NCBI GenBank assembly: GCA_023489235.1
Contig: JAMDDE010000052.1
Coordinates: forward strand, 1 to 62,103
Direction: 5' to 3'
DNA from: Actinomycetota bacterium
GTDB taxonomy: Bacteria; Actinomycetota; Acidimicrobiia; Acidimicrobiales; JAMDDE01
Length of the DNA: 62,103 nt
The position numbers were made by a program, and so were the translations under genes. Of this stretch, positions 33,755-42,543 are shown piece by piece (the first letter of the stretch is position 1; each line of letters begins with the position of its first letter). A model generated the notes under the pieces. That model did not search any database and had not been told where the DNA came from. It worked only from the letters and a program-made list of their open reading frames with translations.

Positions 33755-34503
33755 GGGTTATCCCTTGTCTCGATGTCGATGCAGGTAGGGTAGTCAAAGG
33801 GGTCAACTTCAAAGGCTTGAGGGATGCCGGCGATCCTGTCGAGCTGGCTGCCCGCTACGATAAAGAGGGAGCCGATGAAGTGGTCTTCTTGGATATCACG
33901 GCTTCTTCATCTGAAAGAAGAACTATGGTGGAGGTGGTCAAAGAAGCAGCAGAGCACGTGTTCATACCTTTGACGGTGGGTGGGGGTGTGCGGACCTTGG
34001 AAGATGCTCGGCAATTACTCCGCGCTGGAGCAGACAAGGTGGCCGTCAATACAGCAGCTTTGTCCAACCCAGATCTGATTAGCTTGATCGCTGATGAGTT
34101 TGGGGTGCAGTGTGTTGTAGTAGCCATTGATGCCCGCAGGACAGGCAGCGGTTTCGAAGTTTATACTCATGGAGGTAGGCGATCTACGGGTATCGATGCT
34201 ATCTGGTGGGCGCGTCGTGCCGAGGAACTAGGGGCTGGCGAAATTCTTCTCACCTCGATGGATAGGGATGGTACTAGAGAAGGATTTGATCTGGAGCTCA
34301 CCAAAGCGGTGACCGAGATTTGTCGTATCCCAGTAATTGCCAGCGGAGGAGTGGGCAATCTGCAGCACTTGGTAGATGGAGCAGTGACAGGAGGAGCAGA
34401 TGGAGTTCTTGCTGCTTCTATCTTTCATTATGGCGAGCATACTGTAGCTGAGGCGAAGCGCTACATGCTCGAGCATGGGGTGGTGGTGAGGCCACCGCTT
34501 TGA
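33742..34503 (+). CDS. hisF: Imidazole glycerol phosphate synthase, cyclase subunit
   Basis: 253 residues. The cyclase barrel starts [16 protein letters not shown] with the catalytic Asp11-type residue, and has [19 protein letters not shown] with the second catalytic Asp, and ASGGVGN. It uses HisH-derived ammonia to form imidazole glycerol phosphate and AICAR. The start is TTG 33742, inside hisA; no ATG or GTG is available nearby, and GAGGAG stands about 11 bases upstream. Confidence 0.96.
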   Translation: MRAVRVIPCLDVDAGRVVKGVNFKGLRDAGDPVELAARYDKEGADEVVFLDITASSSERRTMVEVVKEAAEHVFIPLTVGGGVRTLEDARQLLRAGADKVAVNTAALSNPDLISLIADEFGVQCVVVAIDARRTGSGFEVYTHGGRRSTGIDAIWWARRAEELGAGEILLTSMDRDGTREGFDLELTKAVTEICRIPVIASGGVGNLQHLVDGAVTGGADGVLAASIFHYGEHTVAEAKRYMLEHGVVVRPPL

Positions 34504-34588
34504 CTCTTTGACCAAGGATTCACACGGCTAGTCCCAATATCTTGATTCTGTATTTCAAGGAGATCTGTATATCTGCAATGATAGTAAG

Positions 34589-34984
34589 GTGACAGATAAT
34601 CCTGCAGAGGATGACACCCAGTTAGGTTTGGAGCCACTGCTTCCTGACCGAGAAAGAAAATCGAAAACAATTGGCAAGCATGCCATTACCATGCTTGCCG
34701 ATAGAGTGCTAGTGCAAATCCCGCCAGCCGAAGGGGAGAGGAGATCTCGTTCTGGAATATTGATACCTGCGACTGCACAAGTAGCTCGTCGTTTGACATG
34801 GGCCAATGTGGTAGCAGTAGGTCCTTATGTGAGAGCGATCAAAGAAGGAGACAAGGTGCTGTTCAATCCTGAAGATCGCTTCGAGGTTGAGGTACAAGGA
34901 GAGGAGTACATCATACTGAGGGAGCGGGATATCCATGCGGTTGCTTCGGAACGCATAGATGGAGGTACAGGGCTGTATTTGTGA
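34589..34984 (+). CDS. GroES-family co-chaperonin-like protein
   Basis: 131 residues from GTG 34589. After about 30 charged N-terminal residues it follows the GroES fold: LADRVLVQIPPAE, then SGILIPATAQ where the mobile loop should be, VVAVGPYV, a VKxGD-like IKEGDKVLFN and YIILRERDI. It differs from the true groES at 47404 in length and in the mobile loop (RRSRSGILI rather than TTPSGLVI), so binding to GroEL is not certain. It interrupts the his genes between hisF and hisI with no groEL nearby. The role is unknown; a dedicated chaperone partner is one possibility. Confidence 0.78.
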   Translation: MTDNPAEDDTQLGLEPLLPDRERKSKTIGKHAITMLADRVLVQIPPAEGERRSRSGILIPATAQVARRLTWANVVAVGPYVRAIKEGDKVLFNPEDRFEVEVQGEEYIILRERDIHAVASERIDGGTGLYL

Positions 34985-35019
34985 AGCAGCTAAGAGATGG
35001 ACAGTTGAAGCCTTGGTTC

Positions 35020-35048
35020 GTACAGATCCCGTGATCGACGATCTGTAC
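35020..35048. promoter_or_regulatory. 9-bp perfect inverted repeat between the GroES-like gene and hisI
   Basis: GTACAGATC (35020-35028) and GATCTGTAC (35040-35048) flank an 11-base loop. No T-tract follows, so it may be an operator or an mRNA hairpin in the 231-bp gap rather than a terminator. Confidence 0.4.
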
Positions 35049-35215
35049 CGGCGAAGCGACCAAAGAGAGGGCCGCTTGGGAGCAAGGCCTTCCTAACCGA
35101 TCTCTGATGAAACATATTGAAGGCCTATTGAAGTGCATACGGTAGGTGCTTGAGTGAGTAGCTGGAGTTCTCTGTTTTGAGAAAGGACATTTCGTTGTGT
35201 TCATGATGGTGAAGC

Positions 35216-35752
35216 ATGATACCTGGAGATGTTGGTTCAATGGATAATGCCCCTGGCTTTCCCGGTACGCCATGGCTTGCTTCGAATGGCTCGAGCTATT
35301 CGCACGAGTATGCAGCCACTCCTGTGCCCTACGATGAAGAGGATCTTGCCAAGGTTGCCTACAACTCCGATGGACTTGTCCCTGCCATCGTGCAGGAAGT
35401 GACCACCGGAGAGGTGCTCATGCTGGCCTGGATGGATGAAACCGCACTGAAAAGAACACTGGAAAGTGGAAGGACTTGGTTCTGGAGTCGTAGCAGACAG
35501 GAGTACTGGTGCAAGGGGGAGACCTCTGGGGATCGGCAGTGGGTGAGAGAGGTCAGCTATGACTGCGACGGTGACGCTCTTTTGATTCTGGTGGTCCAGG
35601 AGGGGAAAGGGGCATGTCATACTGGAGAGAGGACCTGCTTCTATCGGAGTTTTAGGCTTGTTGGTGCCAGCCAGAGAGGCCGGTCGGACGGGCAGCTGTC
35701 GATGCAAACAGCAAGTACGTCAGAGGAGCCAAGCAATGCCCCTTCCGAGTAG
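35216..35752 (+). CDS. hisI: Phosphoribosyl-AMP cyclohydrolase
   Basis: 178 residues. The core (about 40-145) has [10 protein letters not shown], the TWFWSRSR segment, the metal site YDCDGDALL and the zinc-binding [12 protein letters not shown]. It hydrolyses the adenine ring of PR-AMP, the third step of histidine synthesis. The N-terminus has about 40 extra residues and the C-terminus about 30 Ser/Arg-rich ones. No hisE domain is fused. The stop lies 17 bp after the likely trpE start, so the two genes overlap. Confidence 0.93.
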   Translation: MIPGDVGSMDNAPGFPGTPWLASNGSSYSHEYAATPVPYDEEDLAKVAYNSDGLVPAIVQEVTTGEVLMLAWMDETALKRTLESGRTWFWSRSRQEYWCKGETSGDRQWVREVSYDCDGDALLILVVQEGKGACHTGERTCFYRSFRLVGASQRGRSDGQLSMQTASTSEEPSNAPSE

Positions 35753-37349
35753 GGAGGAGTTTCGATCCTTAGCCCATCGGTACTCAGTGGTGCCCGTATG
35801 GCAGGAATGGGTAGCCGACACCTTGACTCCGGTTGCAGCATATCTGATTGCAGTGGGTGATTCGCCAGGATTCCTTTTCGAGTCAGTAGAGGGTGGAGAG
35901 CGGTGGGGAAGGTTCTCCTTTGTGGGACGTGAGCCCACAGCTGTCTACTCGAGCCATGGTCGGACGGTTGAGGTGGAAGCAGATGGAAAGAAAACTGCTT
36001 GCGGTACGGACGGAATACTGTCCGTATTGAGCGAGTTACTAGAAAACTATCGCACGCCTGACGTTGGCGAGCTGCCGCCATTGCACTCTGGGCTTGTTGG
36101 GTATCTTGGATATGATGTAGTGCGAGAGATCGAGAAGCTTCCCAATCCTCCCCCTGACGATCTCGGGTTCCCTGATGCTTTGCTCTACATGATAGGGGAC
36201 CTTGCCGTATTCGATCACCTACGTCAAAGCGTTACGGTTCTGCATGATGTGCTGGTGCCGAAGGAAGCTGACGACAAGACCATCGATGATCTCTACGAAG
36301 CTGCTGTCGATAGCGTTGACCGGATGACCAAGGACATCTTTGGAGGGGTTCCTCGGCAAGAGCCATCCGTGCCGTCTCGTTCTGGAAGCCCGCTATTGGA
36401 TGTAAGAAGAACTCTATCGACCAATGAGTATGCTCAGGCGGTAAAGGTGGCAAAGGAGTACATCCAAGATGGGGAGATATTCCAGGTGGTCCTTTCGCAA
36501 CGATTCGATCTGGATCTAGGAGCAGACCCCTTCGATCTCTATCGTGTACTGCGTCAACTGAATCCAAGTCCTTATATGTACTTCATGCGTCACAGTGAGA
36601 TATGCCTGGTAGGTTCCTCGCCCGAGCCCATGGTTCGTTTGAGGAACGGCAAGGTTATTTCACGTCCTATAGCTGGGACGCGAAGACGTGGAGCCACAGA
36701 GCTGGAGGACAAAAAGTTGGAGGCTGAGCTGCGAGAACACCCCAAGGAAATTGCAGAGCATGTCATGTTAGTAGATCTGGCTCGTAATGATGTAGGACGA
36801 GTGGTCGAATACGGAACCGAGACGGTCGATGAGCTCATGACCTTGGAACGGTATAGCCATGTGATGCATTTGACCTCTCAGGTGTCAGGAGAGCTTGCTG
36901 TCGGGAAGGGTCCAATCGACGTTCTTCGAGCCACGCTTCCCGCTGGGACTGTCTCTGGCGCACCAAAGGTTCGAGCGATGGAGATCATCGACGAACTGGA
37001 GCATACCAAGAGAGGACCGTATGCAGGAGTGGTTGGATATCTCGATTTTTCCGGTAACATCGATACTGCTATTGCTATCCGAACCATGTTCGTAAAGCCG
37101 GATGGGAGTGCCAGTGTTCAAGCTGGTGCAGGGATTGTTGCAGACAGTGACGAGGAAGCCGAAGATCTGGAGTGCGCCAACAAGGCGGCAGCTCTTCTGT
37201 CTGCCGTTCCGCTTGCCAGGGCTATGACTGCACAAAGAGAGCATGGCAGGAGCTCTATCATGGATCTAAATGCTTATAGTTCAGATGCCTCTAGTTCATC
37301 GGCTCACTCTACGAAGGCTCGCTCTACGAAGGCTCGCTCTACGAAGTAG
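35736..37349 (+). CDS. trpE: Anthranilate synthase component I
   Basis: 537 residues from ATG 35736; the same frame opens farther left at 35658 but that part lies over hisI. It makes anthranilate from chorismate with ammonia from TrpG (not in the window). The N-terminal FLFESVEGG region belongs to the tryptophan feedback site. Catalytic-domain motifs: [51 protein letters not shown], and AGAGIVADS. The last 15 residues are a three-fold repeat of (H/R)STKA from a 15-bp unit, probably not functional. Confidence 0.95.
   Translation: MPLPSREEFRSLAHRYSVVPVWQEWVADTLTPVAAYLIAVGDSPGFLFESVEGGERWGRFSFVGREPTAVYSSHGRTVEVEADGKKTACGTDGILSVLSELLENYRTPDVGELPPLHSGLVGYLGYDVVREIEKLPNPPPDDLGFPDALLYMIGDLAVFDHLRQSVTVLHDVLVPKEADDKTIDDLYEAAVDSVDRMTKDIFGGVPRQEPSVPSRSGSPLLDVRRTLSTNEYAQAVKVAKEYIQDGEIFQVVLSQRFDLDLGADPFDLYRVLRQLNPSPYMYFMRHSEICLVGSSPEPMVRLRNGKVISRPIAGTRRRGATELEDKKLEAELREHPKEIAEHVMLVDLARNDVGRVVEYGTETVDELMTLERYSHVMHLTSQVSGELAVGKGPIDVLRATLPAGTVSGAPKVRAMEIIDELEHTKRGPYAGVVGYLDFSGNIDTAIAIRTMFVKPDGSASVQAGAGIVADSDEEAEDLECANKAAALLSAVPLARAMTAQREHGRSSIMDLNAYSSDASSSSAHSTKARSTKARSTK
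37302..37346. repeat. Three 15-bp tandem units at the trpE 3' end
   Basis: GCTCACTCTACGAAG (37302-37316) and two copies of GCTCGCTCTACGAAG (37317-37346) sit immediately before the TAG stop. They add a basic STKAR tail to TrpE. Copy number may vary between strains. Confidence 0.9.
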
Positions 37350-37351
37350 CC

Positions 37352-38140
37352 ATGTCCTCTTACCTTGACGAGATAGTTGCTTCAGCTCGCCGGAGAGCCT
37401 CTCGGGACCATCGCGACTTGGACGAACTCCTCTCGGCCGCTCTTTCGCTTCCCAAGGCACGCTCTTTCCAAGGAGCACTCCAAGCATCGAATGGACTAGC
37501 TGTCGTAGCTGAGATCAAAAGGAGATCCCCATCTAAAGGAGATATGGCTGCAGGGATTGATGTAGCCCGAGTTGCCAAGGACTATGCAGCGGGAGGGGCT
37601 GCTTGCCTGTCGGTTTTGACCAATGAAGAGTTCTTTGGTGGATCCAGAGAGGATCTCGTTGTGGCCAGAGGTGTTGTTGACATTCCTGTGCTTCGCAAAG
37701 ACTTTACAGTTTCTCCATTTGACATCTGCGATGCACGATTGATGGGGGCTGATGCGGTATTACTGATAGTAGCAGCACTTGGCTACGAAGATCTGGTCGA
37801 ATACATAAAGCTGGTCGAGATGTTGGGGATGGATGCCTTGGTGGAGGTGCATGATGAACTCGAGTTGGATAAGGCGCTTTCAGCTGGAGCTAGAGTAGTC
37901 GGCGTCAATCGCAGGGACTTGCACAGTTTCGATGTTCACCCAGACAGGGCGGTAAAGTTGGCCAAGCGAATTCCTCCAGATATAACATCTGTAGCAGAGT
38001 CTGGCATATCCACCAGAGAAGATGCTCAGCAATTATTCGAGGCTGGCTTCAATGCAGTTCTAGTTGGAGAGCTCTTGATGCGCTCAGTGGATAGAACTAC
38101 AGCTGTAAAGTCCTTGAGCAGTATAGGCGCCCAGAGATGA
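37352..38140 (+). CDS. trpC: Indole-3-glycerol phosphate synthase
   Basis: 262 residues, a barrel enzyme that closes CdRP to indole-3-glycerol phosphate. Motifs: VVAEIKRRSPSKG, the KDFTVSPFDI segment with catalytic Lys, LIVAALGYEDL, VGVNRRDLHSFDV, and VAESGIST. It starts 2 bp after the trpE stop. Its stop overlaps the trpF start as ATGA. Confidence 0.97.
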   Translation: MSSYLDEIVASARRRASRDHRDLDELLSAALSLPKARSFQGALQASNGLAVVAEIKRRSPSKGDMAAGIDVARVAKDYAAGGAACLSVLTNEEFFGGSREDLVVARGVVDIPVLRKDFTVSPFDICDARLMGADAVLLIVAALGYEDLVEYIKLVEMLGMDALVEVHDELELDKALSAGARVVGVNRRDLHSFDVHPDRAVKLAKRIPPDITSVAESGISTREDAQQLFEAGFNAVLVGELLMRSVDRTTAVKSLSSIGAQR

Positions 38141-38823
38141 TCGTCAAGATATGCGGTATAACCAACGAGGCTGATGCACTTTTGTCTGTAGCCTTGGGCG
38201 CAGATGCCGTGGGTTTCGTATTTGCACCCTCCCCTCGCCAAGTCTCCAAGGCAGTAGTGGGGGAGATAGTTCATCGTTTACCCCCTGAGGTCTTGACCGT
38301 AGGAGTCTTCAGGAACGAATCGCCTAAAAGAGTGGTGGAGATCGTCAATAGTCTAGGTTTGCGGGCTGCTCAACTCCATGGAGAGGAGAGCGTAACCGAT
38401 AGCCTTTGGGTAGCAGAGAGAATCCCACTGCTCATAAAGGCGTTTCCTGCTGGTCATCCAATGGTGAGTCGATTTGAAGAGTATGGGGCTCGTTGGGTAT
38501 TGGTAGATAGCGCGTCTCCCGGATCTGGTAGGGTATTCGATTGGAGTCTGGCCGAAGGAGTGACAGATCATTCCAAGCTGTTGGTTTCAGGAGGTCTCAA
38601 CTACTCCAATGTTGGAGGCATTATCGAGCTACTCCATCCACTGGGTGTTGACGTGTCCAGCAGTGTAGAGGCTGAGCCAGGTAGAAAGGATCCTATGAGG
38701 TTGCGTGCATTCATCAATGCAGCACGTACAGCACAAGCCGCAGTAGAAAGCAGTAACAAAGACGAGTCGACAGATAGTACAGATGGTGCGGAGCTATACG
38801 ATTGGCAGGATGAAGAGCTGTGA
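38137..38823 (+). CDS. trpF: Phosphoribosylanthranilate isomerase
   Basis: 228 residues. The signature VKICGITNEADA at the N-terminus, the GFVFAPSPRQV motif, LHGEES, LVDSASPGSGRVFDW and the LVSGGLNYSNV ring identify TrpF. Many actinobacteria have lost trpF and use PriA; its presence here separates the two isomerase functions. A C-terminal Asp/Glu/Ser-rich tail of about 25 residues is unusual but harmless in appearance. Confidence 0.93.
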   Translation: MIVKICGITNEADALLSVALGADAVGFVFAPSPRQVSKAVVGEIVHRLPPEVLTVGVFRNESPKRVVEIVNSLGLRAAQLHGEESVTDSLWVAERIPLLIKAFPAGHPMVSRFEEYGARWVLVDSASPGSGRVFDWSLAEGVTDHSKLLVSGGLNYSNVGGIIELLHPLGVDVSSSVEAEPGRKDPMRLRAFINAARTAQAAVESSNKDESTDSTDGAELYDWQDEEL

Positions 38824-38836
38824 GCCTTCTTCATGA

Positions 38837-40024
38837 GTGGATCATGAGCGAATCATGACTACTTTCATGGGTGATCCAGGTCCACGGGGGCGCTTTGGTG
38901 ACTTTGGTGGCAGGTTTGTACCTGAGTCCTTGGTTCCAGCCTGTGACGAGCTGGAGATAGCGTTCAGAGAAGCTTGGTTGGATCCTGGATTTCATCAAGA
39001 GTTCGAGGGGATTCTTCATAGTTATGGAGGTCGTCCAACACCAGTAACCGAGGCGTCGCGTCTATCTGAGCAGCTTGGCGTGCGCGTACTGCTCAAGAGA
39101 GAAGACCTTGCTCATACTGGCTCCCACAAGATCAACAATGTCATTGGTCAAGCACTGTTAGCTCGTCGCATGGGAAAAATGAGGTTAGTGGCAGAGACGG
39201 GAGCGGGTCAGCATGGAGTAGCTACTGCAACCGCTGCAGCTTTATTCGGCATGGACTGTGTAGTGTACATGGGAGAGGTGGATGTCGCTAGGCAAGAGCT
39301 CAATGTCTTTCGAATGCGCTTGCTCGGAGCCGAGGTCAGGCCAGTCCACTCAGGTAGTAGAACGTTGAAGGATGCAGTCAACGAAGCACTTCGTGACTGG
39401 GTAGCTACTGTAGAGCACAGCCACTACTGCATAGGATCGGTGATGGGACCTCACCCTTATCCTTGGATGGTCAGGGAGTTCCAGCGTATTGTGGGAGATG
39501 AAGCCAGAGAACAGTGTAGAGAGGTATTGAACGGTTCCGATCCCGACTATGTAGTTGCCTGTGTTGGAGGGGGATCCAATGCTGCAGGTACGTTTGCAGG
39601 TTTTGTGGATACACAAGCTCAGTTGATAGGTGTGGAAGCCGCTGGCGGTGCTGCTATTACCTCAGGGGTTCCTGGAGTTGTTCATGGAATGTTATCCTAT
39701 ATATTACAAGATGAATTTGGGCAGATCACCGAGGCTCAGTCGATATCCGCTGGCTTGGACTATCCGGGCATAGGACCAGAGCATGCTTATTTGGCTGCGT
39801 CCGGACGAGCTCAATACGGCACAGCCAATGATGAGGAGGTATTGAAGGCCTTTCAGTTGCTTTCACGAACTGAAGGTATTATTCCTGCTCTCGAGCCTTC
39901 CCATGCTCTTGCTTATCTTGTTCGAGAGGTAGGGGTGAGCATTCCTTTGGGATCCACCGTTTTGGTCACCTTGTCCGGCAGGGGAGACAAGGATATTCCT
40001 ACTGTAATAGGGTTGCTCAAATGA
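38837..40024 (+). CDS. trpB: Tryptophan synthase beta chain
   Basis: 395 residues. PLP lysine in HTGSHKINN, the [12 protein letters not shown] loop, the phosphate-binding GGGSNAAG and the C-terminal SGRGDKD are all present, so it should join indole to serine. The frame opens with GTG 38837, but ATG 38855 (MTTFMGDPG) matches the start of actinobacterial TrpB better. Its last codons and stop are the left part of a 71-bp tandem duplication leading into trpA. Confidence 0.97.
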   Translation: MDHERIMTTFMGDPGPRGRFGDFGGRFVPESLVPACDELEIAFREAWLDPGFHQEFEGILHSYGGRPTPVTEASRLSEQLGVRVLLKREDLAHTGSHKINNVIGQALLARRMGKMRLVAETGAGQHGVATATAAALFGMDCVVYMGEVDVARQELNVFRMRLLGAEVRPVHSGSRTLKDAVNEALRDWVATVEHSHYCIGSVMGPHPYPWMVREFQRIVGDEAREQCREVLNGSDPDYVVACVGGGSNAAGTFAGFVDTQAQLIGVEAAGGAAITSGVPGVVHGMLSYILQDEFGQITEAQSISAGLDYPGIGPEHAYLAASGRAQYGTANDEEVLKAFQLLSRTEGIIPALEPSHALAYLVREVGVSIPLGSTVLVTLSGRGDKDIPTVIGLLK

Positions 40025-40118
40025 GCTTGACCGGGTGGTTCCAGCCTTTTCACCTACTACATCACGTATGCGCTTCCCCGAGGTTGCTCAAGTGAGTTTG
40101 ACCGAGCGGTTCCAGCAG
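40011..40118. repeat. 71-bp tandem duplication of the trpB-trpA junction
   Basis: GGTTGCTCAAATGAGCTTG at 40011 and GGTTGCTCAAGTGAGTTTG at 40082 are followed by similar ACCGRGYGGTTCCAGC sequence (offset 71). The first copy has ATG overlapping the trpB stop and opens a dead 24-codon frame that ends in TGA 40093-40095; the second copy has GTG 40092, the likely working trpA start. Confidence 0.85.
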
Positions 40119-40868
40119 CTGAAGACGCAGGGGAAAAAGATACTGCTTCCTTACATAACCGGTGGCATCTCTCCAGATTGGATAGAGGTATTGAGATCTA
40201 TGGCTGCTTACGGGGCAGATGGAATAGAAGTAGGCATTCCTTTCTCGGATCCCATGATGGATGGCCCCGTTATCCAAGAAGCGTCCTCCTTGGCACTCGG
40301 GAGGAGCGTAACCCCATATAGCTTGATATCTGAGATAGCAAGGGCGGAAGTAGATATACCGCTTGTTGCTATGACCTACTACAACTTAGTGTTCAGGGGA
40401 GGCCATAAGCGTATAGCCAACTTATTGGCAGGGTCGTCTGTGTCTGGTGTCATCATTCCAGATCTACCCTACGATGAGGCCGAGGATTGGATCACTGAAG
40501 CCGATAGAGCTGGCGTAGACAATGTGCTCATGGCTGCCCCTACCACCTCCAATGAGCGTATGGAGAAGATCGCCAAGCGTTCCAGGGGTTTTATCTATGG
40601 GATCGGACTGCTGGGAGTAACAGGGGAGCGTAGCGAACTTGCAGCTAGTGCCCTTCAGGTCGCAACTGCGTTGAAGAGTATAACGGATCTGCCTGTCCTG
40701 GTAGGCATAGGTGTGTCAACCCCGGAGCAAGCTCGGGAGATATGCCAAATAGCAGACGGAGTCATCGTAGGGTCTGCAGTCGTTCGTAGAGTACTGGATG
40801 GAGCTGGTCCGGAAGGGGTTGGCGAGTTCATTGCTCAGCTTCGTTCTGCTATTGATGGGTTGAGCTGA
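40092..40868 (+). CDS. trpA: Tryptophan synthase alpha chain
   Basis: 259 residues from GTG 40092, a barrel enzyme releasing indole from indole-3-glycerol phosphate. Catalytic Glu is in DGIEVGIPFSDPMMDGP, catalytic Asp in GVIIPDLPYDEAEDW; the GIGLLGVTGER phosphate loop follows. The same frame is open from 40035, but the duplication shows that SLTERFQQL is the true N-terminus (standard for TrpA), begun by GTG coupled to TGA of a short duplicated frame. It ends the his-trp run. Confidence 0.95.
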   Translation: MSLTERFQQLKTQGKKILLPYITGGISPDWIEVLRSMAAYGADGIEVGIPFSDPMMDGPVIQEASSLALGRSVTPYSLISEIARAEVDIPLVAMTYYNLVFRGGHKRIANLLAGSSVSGVIIPDLPYDEAEDWITEADRAGVDNVLMAAPTTSNERMEKIAKRSRGFIYGIGLLGVTGERSELAASALQVATALKSITDLPVLVGIGVSTPEQAREICQIADGVIVGSAVVRRVLDGAGPEGVGEFIAQLRSAIDGLS

Positions 40869-40914
40869 CCCTCATCCCTCGAGGAGACGAGGAGGATACA
40901 CCTGCCTGGGCAAG

Positions 40915-40947
40915 TCATCCAGATATCATCCAGATGTTATCCAGACA
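40915..40947. repeat. Three 11-bp tandem units at the UbiB-gene stop, between convergent genes
   Basis: TCATCCAGATA, TCATCCAGATG and TTATCCAGACA are consecutive. The last unit contains the stop codon of the leftward UbiB-family gene. CCTGCCTGG (upstream) and CCAGACAGG (40941-40949) can pair with one mismatch, so the region may also form the terminator of trpA or of the opposing gene. Confidence 0.7.
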
Positions 40948-42532
40948 GGCGTGCTTGACGAAACCGTTTACGAATGAGATCCCGTCTTCGCATCAGGTCT
41001 TCGTAGGTGAGCCGGTTGGTTTCAGAAGAGAAGCCTAGAGAGGACAGAACAGCAGATCGATCCACAGATACTTCTTGAGGATTTATGCCAACCTCAGCTA
41101 GAATACGCGAAGCATGCCGACTAGTGAAATAGCTGGTAAGAGACTCTATCTCTGCCAATATGTCTATATCGGGCGCTAATTTGGCTATAGCAGAGTCCAA
41201 GAAGACCATGTTCTTCACGAACAGCATGAGCTCTTTGGGCATACGGGCACCTATCAGCATGAGCGATCTGGCCACCTCGGACAGCTCGGCAACCAGCTCT
41301 TCGGGGGTCATGGACAACGGGTCCAGTGGAGGACGATCCAGGCCGAGGTCGGATATAACTTTCTCGATGTCTATGTCCTTCGGCAAGGCTCCCAGATCGC
41401 GCAATGCAGCTACTTGCCTATGAAGATCATTGCTGATAGCTGCGATGATCAGCTGCAGGAATGCTGCAGAACGAGGTGGGTCGAGTCTCCCAGTGATACC
41501 GAAATCCAATAGGCCGACGCGCCCATCCGGTTGGACCAGTAGGTTGCCAGCATGGAGGTCGCCATGAAATACTCCCTCGAAGGCTGCTCCTTCCAGGAAG
41601 GAGATCAATCCAGCTCGTAGAGTAGAGGCAGTGTCCACTCCAGTACGACGCAGTTCAGTTGCTTGATCGAAGGGGTATCCGTACAGTCTTTCCATGACCA
41701 TTACTCGTTTGGTGACCAAGGTAGGGTGAGGTCTAGGCACTAATATCGTGCGCTGTCCGGTAATTGACAAGGCTCTGGCTACATCCAGCATGTTCTCTGC
41801 CTCGATACGGAAATCGAGTTCCTCGGAGATTGTATTGGCAAACAGTTCGACCAGGGCTGGTGGATTTGCCAGTGCCGCTACTGGTATCCTCCCGATCAAG
41901 AAGGGGGCTAGCCAGCTCATGACCGCTAGGTCATCATGGATGAGCTTGACTATTCCTGGCCTTTGGACCTTGACCACTACTTGCTCAGAGGTTCGCAATT
42001 GGGCAGCGTGGACCTGAGCTATTGAGGCGGCCGCCAAGGGATTTCTATCAAAGGCTATGAACAAGTCTGCCAAAGAGCCTCCTAACTCGTGCTCTATCTC
42101 CTCACGTACGACGGAGAAAGGTTCAGGGGGGACGCGATCGAGACATAGGCGGAATTGTTCTACGACCTCTTTTGGGAAGAATCCCTCTCCAGAGGAGATG
42201 ATCTGACCTAGCTTTATGTAAGTAGGACCTAGATGCACGAAGGCGATCCGCAATCTCTTGGCTAGAGCTGCAACGGATGAGCCTCTGTCGTCATGGGGAT
42301 CCAACAACCGCCAGGCTATCAACGCCTTGCCTATGTGCCACAAGACAACTGCCACTCGCCTGAGGGGAGGTATTCGCTTCGGTTGAATGAGCTTGGGAAC
42401 TTCAGTGGCTATGTGATAACGAAGCTCTTCGATGCCTTGGCGCCAAGGCATCGAAGATGGTTCTACTTGCCAAGGAGGGTCATCGCTGAACGAACCGAAT
42501 CGTAGATCAGCAGGAACGCTCTTTGGAGGCAC
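40937..42532 (-). CDS. ABC1/UbiB-family atypical kinase
   Basis: 531 residues. The family signatures are PTYIKLGQ (KxGQ motif), the alanine-rich loop AAASIAQVHAAQL, VVVKVQRPG with the catalytic lysine, FHGDLHAGN, and LLDFGITGRL. Such kinase-like ATPases assist isoprenoid quinone biosynthesis and lipid handling; menaquinone is probably the quinone here. A membrane-anchoring hydrophobic helix is not obvious near the C-terminus. It is convergent with trpA and co-directional with fabF, with 11 bp between them, so it may be the last gene of the fab operon. Confidence 0.9.
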   Translation of the reverse strand: MPPKSVPADLRFGSFSDDPPWQVEPSSMPWRQGIEELRYHIATEVPKLIQPKRIPPLRRVAVVLWHIGKALIAWRLLDPHDDRGSSVAALAKRLRIAFVHLGPTYIKLGQIISSGEGFFPKEVVEQFRLCLDRVPPEPFSVVREEIEHELGGSLADLFIAFDRNPLAAASIAQVHAAQLRTSEQVVVKVQRPGIVKLIHDDLAVMSWLAPFLIGRIPVAALANPPALVELFANTISEELDFRIEAENMLDVARALSITGQRTILVPRPHPTLVTKRVMVMERLYGYPFDQATELRRTGVDTASTLRAGLISFLEGAAFEGVFHGDLHAGNLLVQPDGRVGLLDFGITGRLDPPRSAAFLQLIIAAISNDLHRQVAALRDLGALPKDIDIEKVISDLGLDRPPLDPLSMTPEELVAELSEVARSLMLIGARMPKELMLFVKNMVFLDSAIAKLAPDIDILAEIESLTSYFTSRHASRILAEVGINPQEVSVDRSAVLSSLGFSSETNRLTYEDLMRRRDLIRKRFRQARLSG

Positions 42533-42543
42533 GTATGATTAGC

